From Crambe crambe (taxonomy: Eukaryota > Porifera > Demospongiae > Poecilosclerida > Crambeidae), in contig OZ004594.1 in assembly GCA_963924555.1 (NCBI GenBank), positions 558,001 to 622,000 on the forward strand: a stretch of 64,000 nucleotides of DNA, written 5' to 3'. Made by a program: the position numbers and the translations under genes. Below the pieces are notes generated by a model. It searched no databases. It was given only the letters and a program-made list of their open reading frames with translations, and was not told the DNA's origin. Position 1 is the first letter of the stretch. Each line of letters begins with the position of its first letter. Below are positions 1 to 11,570 of the stretch, piece by piece.

Positions 1-572
1 GGCACCAACTGCACCAGTACAGACTCACATATATAACTTTTATTCTATAATAAATTTTTCTGCCAAACACTCGCTCAGCTTACTCTGTCTTATGCTCTAG
101 CTTTACTCTGTATCTGGCATGCTCGTAGCGGGCTAAGACTTTTTATACACAAATTTGGGCGTAGACTGTTTGAAGAACCATGTGAAGAAAGGAAATACAA
201 TAACTTCAAGAGCTTTGCTAGCTAGCTAGCCATGAAGCAGCATTGCTACATTTGAATTTCAAAATACAAGCTTTTTGTGCTCTTCTACTTCACTTGCCAC
301 CAATGAAGGGCTGTATATATGTGCAGAAGAAAAATCCAGAGAACTGGAGGACTTAAAATAAGAGAAGACAATGAAGAAACCAGGATCGGACGGGATGATC
401 ATCTTGTGCACCCCTACATGAGCAAAGGTGGTATCCATCGCATGACATTCACTCCAAGTTTCCGGAGTACTGTTGCTTCTATGATATGAAGAGCTGGAGA
501 ACTTGAGTACATGTCATATGGTCATGTGATTGGCAGTGCACCAACCGTCATAAAACAGAACCAAAAAGAACT

Positions 573-781
573 ACAATGTTGATGACACTAAAGATCAGGT
601 CTTTGACTACAGGCCACATTACCTACATAGAGAGAGCTATCGCTCTTGATTAGAATCACAATGTCGATGACACTAAAGATCAGGTCTTTGACTACAGGCC
701 ACATTACCTACATAGAGAGAGCTATCGCTCTTGATTAGAATCACAATGTCGATGACAGTAAAGATCAGGTCTTTGACTTCA
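573..781. repeat. 85-bp tandem repeat, about 2.5 copies
   Basis: The unit begins ACAATGTYGATGACA and recurs at 573, 658 and 743, an exact 85-bp spacing. The first two copies are nearly identical over their whole length (both contain AAGATCAGGTCTTTGACTAC). The third copy breaks off near 781. Confidence 0.9.
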
Positions 782-1554
782 GCACATGATAAAAAATCGA
801 AATACAGCACCAAAAGAAAAAGAAAAGGTAGCTATCTAGCTAGTGTTGTTGTTTTTTTTAAGTTTTTTTTTTTTTTTTTTTTTTTTTTTTGATAGCTTTT
901 TTTTAATTTTTTTATGCTTTTATATTTTTTGGGGGGATTCCCACATAGAGCATGAATCAAGGCCTAAGAGAAGAAGTGTCCCACCCGATATTAATGATTA
1001 CCCTGGAATAGTCATGTACAAAGAAATTACAACACAAAACAGACATCACATAGACCAGCTCTTTTACAACAGACAAACAAATAAACTCACATTAATTTTG
1101 TGGATGGTGCCACCTGTCACCAGGGAATGGGTAGGGGATGAGGGGGAGGGGTGGGTGGGTGGGGGGGAGGAGATAGGAGAGAGAAGAGAGATAGGAGAGA
1201 GAAGAGACCCTGACACTGACCTCAGGGAAGGGGGAGGGGACAAAAGGGGGGGGTAGGGAGGCCTAAGGAAGGAGAATGAGAGATACTCCGCCAAAGGAGA
1301 GAAGAGAACAGGAGAGGGCGTTGGTGAAGAAGAGAAGAGGAGAACAGGTGATGTGACGGAGCGACATTTGAGGCCCGTACACAGCACCCAATTCAACCTA
1401 ACTCCCCTGTGTACGGACCTCAACAGCTCGCTGTCTTGACCCCCTGGCGAGGAGTCCCCCCTGCATGCACCCCTGTGGAGTCAATGCAAGGGCAGGGCTG
1501 GCCCCCCTGACTTCCACCGCACCAACAGTAAGGGGACAAGACTGATCTGTCTAT

Positions 1555-1770
1555 AAAAGCTATAAAAAAATCTATAAAAGTATAAATCTATAAAATCTAT
1601 GAAAGTATAAAATTCTAAAAAAGTATAAAATCCTAAAAAAGTATAAAATCCTAAAAAAGTATAAAATCCAAAAAAAGTATAAAATCCTAAAAAAGTATAA
1701 AATCCTAAAAAACTAAAAAAGTATAAAATCCCATAAAAGTAAAAAATCCTATAAAAGTATAAAATCCTAG
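1555..1770. repeat. Short-period AT-rich minisatellite (unit about 18 bp)
   Basis: The motif TATAAAATCCTAAAAAAG and close variants repeat about a dozen times in direct orientation without spacers. No interspersed unique sequence is present, so this is a simple satellite and not a CRISPR-like array. Confidence 0.9.
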
Positions 1771-2288
1771 ATCAGCCTGCCCCCTCATAATTACCATATT
1801 GACTTACTGTTGGTGAGGCTTCCGACAGGGAGGACCGCGGATCACCCACCGCACGTCCCACAGAGCCACCTCTTTGGGGCAGCCAGCAGCCACCCTACAG
1901 CCACAGCCATCTATGATTTTCTTTTTCGCAGAGGGCGGCCAGATGGAGTTCGAGAAGAAGGGGGCCGCCCTGCACGAGTGGTGGCATCATCATCATCATC
2001 CAAAAAATATGCTCTTCTTCTTCGTGCAGGGCGGCTGGTTGTTGCTGTTTTAGAGGAGGAAGAGGAGGTGATGGAGGACCGCCCTCCACGAGTGCTTATA
2101 GTGGTGGCTGTGGCTGTAGTAGTGGTGGCTGCTGGCCTAGATCTTTTGGGCCTAGTCCTTTTGGGCCTAGTTGTCTGTGGTGGTGCCTGTGTTGGTGTCT
2201 GTGGTGGCACCTGTGGTGGTGCAGCGGGTGTCCTGGATCCCAATCTTGTTGTCACCCGCGCCCGCTTTGGAGCGGGACGCGAATGGCT

Positions 2289-4156
2289 TCAGGATCCAGA
2301 AGAACGGGGTCTTCTCCTCCCCGAACATCCTGGCCCTTGCTGCACCTCCGGGAAGCAGTCTCCAGACTGTAGAGGGAGAGAAAGGGAGGGAGAAGGAAGG
2401 AGGAAGAGAGAGGGAGGGAGAGGGAGGGAGAGGGAAGGAGGAAGAGAGAGGGAGGGAGAAAGGGAGGGAGGGAGAGGGAGGGAGGAAGGAAGAGGGAGGA
2501 AGGGAGAGGAAGAGAGGAAGGAAGAGGGAGGGAGGAAGGAAGAGGGAGGAAGGGAGAGGGAGAGAGGAAGGGAGGGAGAGAATAATTATTATAAATCATG
2601 CAGTGTTCAGCCACATGTGTAGCTAGTCTAAGGATTGATAGTAGGTACAACTTTTTTTTCAAAGCCAAAACTTACCAGAAGATTGTCTGTTTCTTTGCGT
2701 ATTATTTTATTCACTTCCCGGAGGACAGCTCTTTCATCCCCTGCATTGCCATCCAGTCCCTGCACTATAGGTGACCCTGGATCCGCCAGCTTCCTGCTTA
2801 TTTTTGCCCTCATATTTTTGAGGGCATCTTTCATATTTTCTTGCTTTAGGCGGTCCAGGGACACCGGCAAGTGGGAGACTTTCAGGTCCTCCACGGAGAT
2901 GTCATGCTCTTCCATTAGATGTTTTAGGTAGGTATTTCCGGCTTGAATGTGATGGTCTTTCCCATCATGTTTAGGGGGGACTCCCCGCCATTGTACGGTG
3001 AAGCAGTTTTTTATTGTGCACATTGGGCATCCCAATAGCATGGAGGGATCAAGACAACGAGCTGCCCTCAGTCGCTCCGTCACATCGCCTTTCTTGGCAG
3101 AATGTGCCTAAAAACAATGGACAAATAAATAAATATTGAGAAGCTGCTTAGTCGGCTCTAGCTAATCGTATGTTATCATTTCCAAATTGTGTAACTTTTG
3201 GAAGTCTCTGAGGTTTTAAAAGAGCTACTCTTTTGGGACAAAATTATAGGACCGGCACATTTGAAATAATGACTCCTCAGTCCTTAACAGCCTCAAATTC
3301 TAATTTTTAACTCACAAGTCGAACGGCTTCATCCTCCTGCCACACTTTCTTTGCTCTAATGAATAATAATGAATAATTTAATTTAAAAAAATCCTGCTGG
3401 GGACAAACATTTAGCTAACTGTGTAGTATATTATAGGAGGGTACATAATAGTCTTCACTATCAATGCAATGGCTGTAGCTACCTTGGTCTTCGATTAGGA
3501 CGACCGGCGGCAGGAGGATGACCGGCAGCAGGAGGACGACTGGCAGCAGGAGGAGGATTGGTAGGTGGATTGGTTCGAGGTGGAGGATTGGTTGGAGGTG
3601 GATTGGTTGGAGGTGGATTGCTTAGAGGTGGAGGATTGCTTGGAGGTGGATTGCTTGGAGAAGGAAGAGGAGGAGGAGGAGGGGCAGAAGGGTAAGGGGT
3701 GGAAGAGGCTAAGGGGTGGTGGGGAAGGTTGGACATGGGGGTTTGGTAGGGGAGTGATGGGGAGGAGGAGGTGGGGGTGGAGGGGGGAGCATGGGCAGTA
3801 TAGTAAATGGAGAGGCCAGTGCTAGGGGAAAAGGAGGAGGAGGAGGAAGAGGAGGAGGAGGAGGGGGAGGAAGAGGGATGAGAGGAGGAGGAGAGGGAGG
3901 AGGGGGTGGTGGAAGGGGGAAGGGCCATGGGTGAAATGGGAGGGGAGGTGATGGAATAAGTGAGGTTGGTGGTGACAGGTGGTGCCACAAGGTCTCTTCC
4001 CCGTGTGCGGGAATCTCTTGGAGGAGGTGGTACCGCTCCACCTCCCCTCAATTGGGAAACTCTTAATGGGAGAGGTGGAGACGCTCCACCCCCATCGAGA
4101 CTAGTTCCCCACAGACGGGTACTTCTCCGTGAGGGTCGACTAGACATGATCTGCAT
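2289..4156 (-). CDS. Unrecognised proline-rich protein with a Cys2-His2-like motif
   Basis: I do not recognise this family. The first exon starts at 4156 (a second ATG lies at 4147) and encodes a Ser/Pro/Thr-rich segment ending in tandem NPPPTNPPP and RPPAAGHPP-type repeats. Its donor is just after 3483. A very short exon (about 3316-3356, AKKVWQEDEAVRL) joins in frame. The next exon (about 2679-3107) carries the only domain-like part: CPMC, then about 26 residues later H-x4-H, followed by a charged helical stretch. A good donor (CTGGTAAGT) ends it. The last exon probably begins after a long pyrimidine tract (CTACAG at about 2370) and in phase stops at 2289. If the donor is not used, the frame runs to a stop at 2628. 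The 3' end is therefore uncertain. The finger could be a BED- or C2H2-like DNA-binding module, perhaps transposon-derived. Confidence 0.45.
2370..2580. repeat. (GGGAGA/GGAAG)n polypurine tract
   Basis: About 200 bp of almost pure purine on the plus strand, built from GGGAGGGAGA and GGAAGGAAGAG units. On the minus strand it is a polypyrimidine run directly upstream of the inferred last-exon acceptor of the proline-rich gene, the same arrangement seen for (TC)n in the reductase genes. Confidence 0.9.
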
Positions 4157-4205
4157 GTGTAGAAAGGAAATAATTAATCACAATAGCTTCAAGAGCTCTG
4201 CTAGC

Positions 4206-4650
4206 TAGCTAGCCATGAAGCAGCATTGCTAGCTACATTTAAATTTCAAAATACAAGCCTTTTGTGCTCTTTTAGGCTTGAGCCTATCCAGCAAGCTAGC
4301 CATGAAGCAGCATTGCTAGCTACATTTGAATTTCAAAATACAAGCCTTTTGTGCTCTTTTAGGCTTGAGCCTATATCCAGCAAGCTAGCCATGAAGCAGC
4401 ATTGCTAGCTACATTTGAATTTCAAAATACAAGCCTTTTGTGCTCTTTTAGGCTTGAGCCTATATCCAGCAAGCTAGCCATGAAGCAGCATTGCTAGCTA
4501 CATTTGAATTTCAAAATACAAGCCTTTTGTGCTCTTTTAGGCTTGAGCCTATATCCAGCAAGCTAGCCATGAAGCAGCATTGCTAGCTACATTTGAATTT
4601 CAAAATACAAGCCTTTTGTGCTCTTTTAGGCTTGAGCCTATCCAGCTAGC
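4206..4650. repeat. 89-bp minisatellite, five copies
   Basis: The unit starts GCTAGCCATGAAGCAGCATT and contains TTTCAAAATACAAGCCTTTT. Copies start near 4206, 4294, 4384, 4473 and 4562, about 89 bp apart and nearly identical. A solitary diverged copy sits at 219-293. Each unit begins and ends with GCTAGC-type palindromic sequence. Confidence 0.95.
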
Positions 4651-5660
4651 TATGGCTAGTAAACTAGCTAGCTAGCTATGTCTATAATGAGTACGTTAAA
4701 CTTCTAAAGCTGGAGTTCCAATTCTGCTATAGCTAAAATAGCTTGCTGGCAGAGAAAACTGTGCATGCAGCTGCTATACATGGTTAAACCATGTTGGCAA
4801 ATTCAAAATGCAAGAGCACAGTTAGCCAAATAGCTGCTAGAGGCTATAGCTAGCTAACCTGGCAGCAAACTAGAAAATGGCAGAACTATAGCTACATATT
4901 GGCAACTTGCAAACTAAGACCACAGTTTCTGTTTCTTGAGAGATTGCTAGCTAGCTAACCAAGCTAAGAATAGCTGAGTCTGATAGCTAACTAAAGAAAT
5001 AGCAGCTATATAGCTAGGTATGTTGGCAATTCAAAACTCAAAGCTAGCTAATGTAGCCAGCAAATATAGCTAGCTATAGCTTAGAGGTTAGCTGGCAGCA
5101 AACTAAAGAAATAGCTAAGGTTAGCTAGCTCACCGTCTTTTGCTGGTATGCTGGGAAGAAAGAAAGACTGCAAACTTCAACCCTAACCGTCATAGAGACG
5201 ACAAAGCTAGCTAGTAAGTTAATGCATGGCATGTCTTCGCTGGCAATAATTAGCTAGTACCGTCTTTGTTGGTAGTGTTTGCAGTCAGGCAGTGCTGCTG
5301 CTTAGTCTCACGATGGCTAGCAAGGTCTAGCCAGCAAGAAAGAGAAAAAAACTGAATTTAAACTGCTGTTTGAGAAATTAAACTTTAGCTAGCAAACAAG
5401 TAGCTATAGATATAGATAGACACATTAGATAAACTAGCAACTTCACTTACCACCACCAATGAAGGGCAGTAGCTATGCAACAGTGAACTTCTACTCAACA
5501 ATGACTTGACTCAATGGCTAGACTCGTACTCAACTCAATGCGCTTACTCGGCATCTGGCGCGGTCGTGGCGGGCGAAGACTTTTTATACACGAAATAGAG
5601 CATGCGCAGATGATCATCCAGTCGGCCTCATGCTTATACTATCTTCTCTTGTTTAGGTAA
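4651..5660. other. GCTAGC-rich spacer, no gene seen
   Basis: AT-rich sequence dense in AGCTAGCT and TAGCTA palindromes. No open frame with splice signals or recognisable product was found on either strand. Its right part (5440-5592) resembles sequence near the window start, which suggests a duplicated or repeat-flanked block. Confidence 0.5.
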
Positions 5661-5769
5661 GCCTAATGCGTGGATGTGCACAGTCGTTTGGTGCGGTTCC
5701 TCTCTTGCAGGCCAGAATCAGATAAATATTTTCCTCTGTTCCTCCCTCTCCTTTCTGAGTCCCTGTCCC

Positions 5770-5980
5770 TCCTCATATGTTCCTCTCCCCCTATGTTCCT
5801 CCCCCTGTTCCTCCCCCTCTCCCTCCTCCTATGTTCCTTCCTGTGTTCCTCCCCGTGTCCCTCCTCCTATGTTCCTCCCATGTTCCTCCTCCTATGTTCC
5901 TCCCCCTGTCCCCCGTGTCCCTCCTCCTATATTCCCCCCTGTTCCTCCTCCTATGTTCCTCTCCTGTTCCTCCTTTTTTC
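5770..5980. repeat. Pyrimidine minisatellite (CCTCCTCCTATGTT variants)
   Basis: Direct, imperfect copies of CCTCCTCCTATGTTCCTCCC with CCCGTGTCC variants and almost no purines except in ATG. It yields long Pro/Ser/Cys-rich open frames on the plus strand and Gly/Arg-rich ones on the minus strand that have no other sign of coding. Confidence 0.85.
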
Positions 5981-6825
5981 ACTCTCCCTCAATAACTTGT
6001 TGCTCAGATTCTGTGTATATCTGCTTAATAGCATAGTGGTCATGGCTACAGAGAATGGAGCAGGACCAAGCCTGCATGCACCCTCATTAAACTTCGTCCA
6101 CCTTAAGAAAAGGATGCCAAGGTGGGTTACAGGGGTGGATCCAAGGAGGGACATTGGGGGCAGCCCCCCTTTTCTAGCTAAGTTGTGGTAGCTTAACTAG
6201 CTTTTACAGCCATGCAGGTGTGGCTCTATTAGGCTTGCTTATGAGCACACTGATCGCATTCAAGTGGGTGTTTCTAATCAAAAGTAGGCGTGGTTTTGAA
6301 CTCCCTCTCATGCACAAGCACATGGATCGAATAGAACCCCCCTCCCCTTTGAAAATTCCTCCACCCCTGGGAAGCTGACTTTATGTATATATATATAATG
6401 CTTTACAGTAGTTATAGTAAATGGAGACAAACGAGCAAGTGGGTTGAGAGAAAAACACAAGAAATATATATAGTTATATACTGATGGTCTGAGTGAACAG
6501 CCATGAGATGCAAATAAAATAGAATAGAAAGAGTACATGAGAGTTAAAAAGTTGGACTGTGAAAAAATTGATAACATCTTGAACATGGACACAAGTAATG
6601 ATAGCTACAGGTTGAAAATTATCCCTGAAGTGGTTCCATAAAAAATTCACTAGATTATGCTTAATGGTGGCAATTGAGACTTACCTTCCTGTTTCCCGTA
6701 AGCCTAGAGACCTTGCATGTAAAGTGGTCAGAGGTGTTCATCCAATGAAGGTCACAAAAACTGAATGGTCAAGTAGAAGGAGAGCCAACACATTATTGAC
6801 CCAGCAAACTGACTGCTTACATGGG

Positions 6826-6990
6826 AGTATACAGTGGAACCTCTGCATGAATATTACAAGGACACTGGGGGACAGTCATAATAATATCGCTTGTAGGGTT
6901 TACACCAATGGGAGTATACATTGGAACCTCCAAATATTAAAAGGACACTGGGGGACATTGGACAGCAAATGGGAACCTCTGAATATTACA
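6826..6990. repeat. Dispersed repeat resembling inverted-repeat termini
   Basis: GGGAGTATACAGTGGAACCTC, then ATATTA(C/A)AAGGACACTGGGGGACA, appears twice in direct orientation (about 6831 and 6911), with a partial third copy at about 6970. Sequence of this kind (a transition at GTGGAACCTC) often marks the ends of short DNA-transposon derivatives. I did not find an inverted partner. Confidence 0.6.
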
Positions 6991-9332
6991 TTCCCATTTG
7001 TATGTATGAGTAATCCAAATATAGGCATATTACAGTCATTGTAGCTAACTTGTAGGGAAGTTGCAGCTCAGGGGGGAAATGTGTGGGACCTTGCATGAAG
7101 ATGTCCTTTGTTGAGAGGTTAACTATTTCTATTGTGTCTCAAAGGTCATGCAGTTCTGTGCTGACAACCTGACTCTAGTTAATGGATGACTTCATCATGT
7201 TTCATGCTGCTGTGTACCATACCATATATGGACACTGAAACTGCAGGATTTTTGTCCATGTTGTCATGTCCCATCAGTGAATGTGTGCACAGCAGTGTCC
7301 ACTCCAGTACACCATCTTCCCAACCTATAGCTAGTAGAAGACACACTGGCCATGGGGCTGAAGTGATGTGTTTTGATGCACGTATGTAGGATGATGTGCA
7401 TCACTGAGTAACAATAACTATACATGTCTGCATTCCTTACAAATGAAGGAGATGGGGTTGTATGTTTTCCAAAGGTGGAGTTAAGGGAGATGTAGTCCTC
7501 ACAGTGTACTGTACACAACTTACAGCCTACGTGCATGAAAGGGTTTGTATCGATCACATGCAGGGAGTGGCAACTCACCACTCTAAATCTGTGCATCCAT
7601 TGCTGATGCAGTACAGGATACAGTCCTTGAAACAAAGGAGAATCTTTTACAAGTAGCTAGCTAGCTAGCTACAACTAACTATGCATATAGCGTGATTACA
7701 ACTGTACCCAATAGAGGGGAATGAAACACTCTCTGAGAGCAGAGTTTTTACTTGTTGAGAATATCACTGATATCTACATTGACTTGGATCAAGTAGAACA
7801 ACAATAATATTATTATACAGATGTTATGTGACTTTCCCACTCAGGTGCTATCGACTGTTGAGTTTGATGGACCTCAAATCCTGTCTTCTGATCGCATGGA
7901 TACAGAGACACATTATACAAATCTCCCCTGCCACTCCCTGGGCGCTTCTGGTGACCAGGAATGAAAGTGACACATGAGAATCGAGATCCCATGTGGACTG
8001 CAGAACTCACTGGTGGTTGCCTTGACAATTTTGGTGACATTAATAGCTCCTATAGCTGTCCTTCACACACTTGGTCACATGACACATCACAGCTATAAAG
8101 ACCAAAGTTTGTATTTAAAGCTTCTGGTAATCATAAAACCATCCACTGTAATGTAGGGTAGGCCTAGGCTTTGAATAATTGTATTTCAATACGGTATGAA
8201 TCATGTGATTGTGTGTCATGTGATATCATATGGCATCAAACCAGCGACTGTGCAATAAGTTCTCTAAGTTGTCTGTCCTGGAGGACTTCCAAGAGAGAGA
8301 TTCGATGGTCGGGTAGTACTTTTTAGCTAGCCTTACATGCTTAGTCCTTATCAACAGACTCTTTTTGAACGTACATATGGCTCAGCGCTATCTTATAGGC
8401 TCACTGTAGCTCTCTTTCTTTCTTCTCCCTCTGTAGGATTATGTTCTGACCAAGAGACTGCTACAAGGGATGAAAGATCTCATAGTAGGTATGTCTGTAT
8501 CAATGAGGTCGTTGACTTCTCTAACTCCTATGATTTGAACTCCTATGATTTGGTGCCAATAATAATAGTGATAATAGCTAAGATGGTGTGCAACTTTGAG
8601 ATATTGATGCACTTCCACTGTTATTACTATTGGTGTTCTTATTATTGTTGTTATTATTGGTGTTCTTATTATTGTTGTTGTTATTATATTTTTTTACTGT
8701 GTAATTATGAAAATTTGACAGAAGCCACGCCCATTCTGGACTGCTACCACACTATTAACCACACGTATGGGATCTATTTATGTACATGTAATAGTTAAAA
8801 CACGGTAGTTTGGTGATTATGGCCAATAAACAACCGAATCCGAGGGCGCAAGACTTTATAATACACGAGTTTCACTTCATTCCTTGAGTCCCTGGCCAGC
8901 CTTCATCTCCATACAGATGCTTCCCTTTATCTCTCTTTAAGGCTTAAGTATTCAGTATAGCTACCTCTGTGTGCAGCTAGAGAACATACATTTTAAGCCA
9001 TACCTAAGCTTAACTCAAAGCTAGATTGCTTACCAGTATACATTTACTCACAAAGGGGTCTTGGTTCTGGCTTCACTAATTCGAACAAAACAAAATGAAA
9101 GGCCTGGGAACATTATTTATCTCCTTTGCCATGGGCATGCGCATAAGGTCAGTGGAGAGTCTAAAAATTTTCTATGTCAAAATCTAGCTCGTCCAAAAAG
9201 AAAATTCGCCTGCATTGGGAATCATCCTATGACTTTATAATACATGAGTTTCACTTTAATAACAATCACAATAATTAAATAAACAATTATATCATACACT
9301 AGTACATGAGTTTCATTTCAGGTGTTTAACAG

Positions 9333-11570
9333 TCAATACCTGCATACAGTTCGTGCATGATAAGCAGCTGCTGTATTGAGCAACTGGTGGTAGAAGGGTG
9401 GGATGACTTTCGGGAGGAAGAGGACAATTTGAGTGAGGAAAATCACCATTGAGTATCCAAAATTGGAGAAAAAATTGCTTGCAAGGAATTCGCCAACTTG
9501 CCTCAAAGCACCCCAAAGTGTGGCACAACTGACGAGCAACACTATCAGACTGATAGCCAGAAAGTTGATCTTTTTGGTGTCCTTAAAGTTGCTTCGCTTA
9601 ATCTTCCTCGTCAAAAAGGCCAAAATAAGCAGAGGAATCAGGAGAGCACTACTTAGGCCATAAATGATTGCTATCCACATAGTCATGTAGTTGCTATGGC
9701 ACATCCATGACATCAGGTAGTATGGTGGTTGCCCTGATTTCCTCACTATTGTCTTAGTAGGTACCAAGTGATTGATATCCAGTGAGAGCCAGAGGATGAA
9801 TATGCTTATTTTGATCAGCATGATTAGAAGCACCCACACCATCAGACGAGAGTCAGCCCATCTCTTTCCGACCTTGCCAAAATGATGGAAGATGTAGTAG
9901 ACTCGCAGGAGGTGGAGAAGAAGAGGAGCCAATACCAGATCGATACCAATCACACTAGACATCACTTCAATATTACAATAAGTCAAAGTTGAGTGACTAA
10001 AGTTGGAGAGCAGTCCATTCGCGATGATGGAGTGAGTAGGGGTGATCAGTGTGATGAAACACCCTGTGGATATGCAGATACTGAGTGGGAAACTCGATGC
10101 CTTGATTGCTGGTTTGTTGCGATAAACCAAGAAGAAAACGAGACTGACAGAGTTGAGGAGGAATAGAAAGCCTACCCATAGTAGGAGAAGGACAGTGTAT
10201 GGCAAGGGAAAAGTTCGGTTAACAGTTCTCAATGTGTCCAATGGGAGAGGGAGAAGTGATGTCAAGTTTAAGTCCAAGGAGCCATTTCTAAATTCGTACC
10301 AGCCTACTATCATTGGGCGACTGTTATTTATGTGAAATACCTTCAATCTCAGCCGATCACGAGCTCTTCTCCTGAACTCCACGCATCCAGTTCTACCTTG
10401 GAATTCTAATTTTTCCAATTTGCTTTCGATCACATGGGTGGCTTCACCATTCCCAAACTTATAGTTGTTGAACAGTAACCCCCTATGGACCAACTCTAAA
10501 ATAGAGGCATTGACAGCAAGTGACAGGGCCCAGACAGAATCATAGAGAACATTCGCATATGAGTTCATCTCATCTGAAGAATTCATCTTCGTGTCTCCAA
10601 GCACAGAGAAACTGTTACAGTCATCATCCGAGTTCAGTTCATGGACCAGAAAGAGGACACCTCCTATCGATTGATTCCCACATATCAACGAGGAACTGAA
10701 AGGGATCTCATCTTTAGGATCCAATCCAACGAAAATCCAAACATATTCGGGCCATACGAATCCTTTTGAGTGAGCACTGCAAATGATTGAGGTAGCAGTT
10801 TCTGGGGGGACAAAAGCGATGATGATGTTAACTGGACTGTTTTTCAGAGCTCTGAGGAAGAGAGAGATGGATAAAGCATCTTTGTAAATGATCTCATAGT
10901 GGAAGAAGATCTCCACTACACTCTCATTGTCATTGCTGACAGCATTTTGTAAGAGTTCGGCAACTTTTGCATAATTAGAAGTGATAAAGCTGTTTCCCCC
11001 TACTCTGACCACACCCAATCTCCTCCAGCTGAACCCTCGGAGCACTGCAAGTAGAGCTTGTACAAGACTCCTTGATGATGGGAGCATGCTAAAGAGGTGA
11101 GGGAGGAAGGGCATACCTCTTTTATTGGAATCCATCAAAGAAGTTCCTGCAATTTGAATGCGTTCAGTCCTTCTGTGACCGATAACTGGAGAGTAAACCT
11201 CTGCAACTTTATTGCAGAACAGACCTACAGTTCCAATAATGGTTGTGTCGGAAGAAGTCAGGTTTTTAACCAATGAGTCAATCCCTCTGGTTGGATCACA
11301 AAACGGCACAAAGATGGGAACAATCTGTAGGTGGAATTGCTGCAAAATTGCTGGATTTTTGTTGATGTGTCTTGCGGCAGCTTGAGCCCCTGTTACAATG
11401 TGTTCTGACTGGTACCAGGAAGGCTGGAGAATGCCATCCCCTGAATCTTGTCCAGAGAGTATTGCAAGGATCTGTAGCTGAGAAGATGAATTTGTACTGA
11501 TGTTGGAACAATGAACAGAGTTGAAAGATAGCATCAATATTATCAACACTGAGCTCAAACTGCTCTCCAT
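9333..11570 (-). CDS. GABA-B-type metabotropic receptor (class C GPCR), intronless
   Basis: A class C G-protein-coupled receptor of 745 residues in one uninterrupted frame. It has an N-terminal signal peptide (about 1-21), a periplasmic-binding-protein-like Venus-flytrap ligand domain (about 28-440) with several N-glycosylation sequons, and seven membrane segments (about 455-725). Family signatures include IKASSFPLSICIS after the first helix and NFKDTKKINF before helix six, both typical of class C receptors. There is no cysteine-rich linker between the flytrap and the helices, as in GABA-B receptors and unlike glutamate or calcium-sensing receptors. The cytoplasmic tail is very short and has no coiled coil, so obligate GABA-B-like heterodimerisation through the tail is not supported. 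Nearly all other genes in the window have introns, so the single exon is notable. The ligand cannot be told from the sequence. Confidence 0.9.
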   Translation of the reverse strand: MESSLSSVLIILMLSFNSVHCSNISTNSSSQLQILAILSGQDSGDGILQPSWYQSEHIVTGAQAAARHINKNPAILQQFHLQIVPIFVPFCDPTRGIDSLVKNLTSSDTTIIGTVGLFCNKVAEVYSPVIGHRRTERIQIAGTSLMDSNKRGMPFLPHLFSMLPSSRSLVQALLAVLRGFSWRRLGVVRVGGNSFITSNYAKVAELLQNAVSNDNESVVEIFFHYEIIYKDALSISLFLRALKNSPVNIIIAFVPPETATSIICSAHSKGFVWPEYVWIFVGLDPKDEIPFSSSLICGNQSIGGVLFLVHELNSDDDCNSFSVLGDTKMNSSDEMNSYANVLYDSVWALSLAVNASILELVHRGLLFNNYKFGNGEATHVIESKLEKLEFQGRTGCVEFRRRARDRLRLKVFHINNSRPMIVGWYEFRNGSLDLNLTSLLPLPLDTLRTVNRTFPLPYTVLLLLWVGFLFLLNSVSLVFFLVYRNKPAIKASSFPLSICISTGCFITLITPTHSIIANGLLSNFSHSTLTYCNIEVMSSVIGIDLVLAPLLLHLLRVYYIFHHFGKVGKRWADSRLMVWVLLIMLIKISIFILWLSLDINHLVPTKTIVRKSGQPPYYLMSWMCHSNYMTMWIAIIYGLSSALLIPLLILAFLTRKIKRSNFKDTKKINFLAISLIVLLVSCATLWGALRQVGEFLASNFFSNFGYSMVIFLTQIVLFLPKVIPPFYHQLLNTAAAYHARTVCRY

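Larger units (their letters stand above)
1..2288. other. Repeat-rich spacer without a recognised gene
   Basis: I see no convincing gene here. The stretch holds an 85-bp tandem repeat (573-781), a poly-T run (about 862-890), G-rich purine sequence (about 1130-1260) and an array of an 18-bp AT-rich unit (about 1555-1770). Bases 219-293 are a diverged copy of the minisatellite unit at 4206-4650. Bases about 112-152 resemble 5551-5592 (both end in AAGACTTTTTATACAC), so similar sequence brackets the whole 0.1-5.6 kb block. Between 1810 and 2288 there are compositionally biased open frames on both strands (Pro/Thr/Ser-rich on the minus strand). These could be part of the 3' end of the gene to the right, but I cannot support a coding call. 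Confidence 0.5.
5661..9332. other. Spacer with repeats and weak candidate exons only
   Basis: No gene can be firmly called. Present are a CCTCCTCCTATGTT-type pyrimidine minisatellite (about 5770-5980) and dispersed AGTATACAGTGGAACCTC-type repeats (6826-6990). Small open stretches with plausible splice sites include an ATG exon at 6041 (begins MATENGAGPS), one near 6664-6790, one near 7462-7630, and an ATG exon at 8230-8300 (MASNQRLCNKF) possibly joined to 8437-8488 (DYVLTKRLLQGMKDLIV). I could not join them into one reading frame or recognise a product. Two similar blocks containing GACTTTATAATACA(C/T)GAG lie at about 8850-8880 and 9230-9255. Confidence 0.35.

Noticed and set aside
1555..1770. 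Regular short repeats that could suggest a CRISPR array
   Set aside because: Units are contiguous without unique spacers, AT-rich and imperfect, and the surrounding DNA is clearly eukaryotic.
4206..4650. 89-bp repeats considered as an array of small genes or a CRISPR-like structure
   Set aside because: Copies are nearly identical throughout with no variable spacer and contain in-frame stops; it is a minisatellite.
5670..6191. Ser/Pro/Leu-rich open frames in several frames
   Set aside because: They come from the CCTCCTATGTTCCTCC minisatellite; all three forward frames are open, which is a composition effect.
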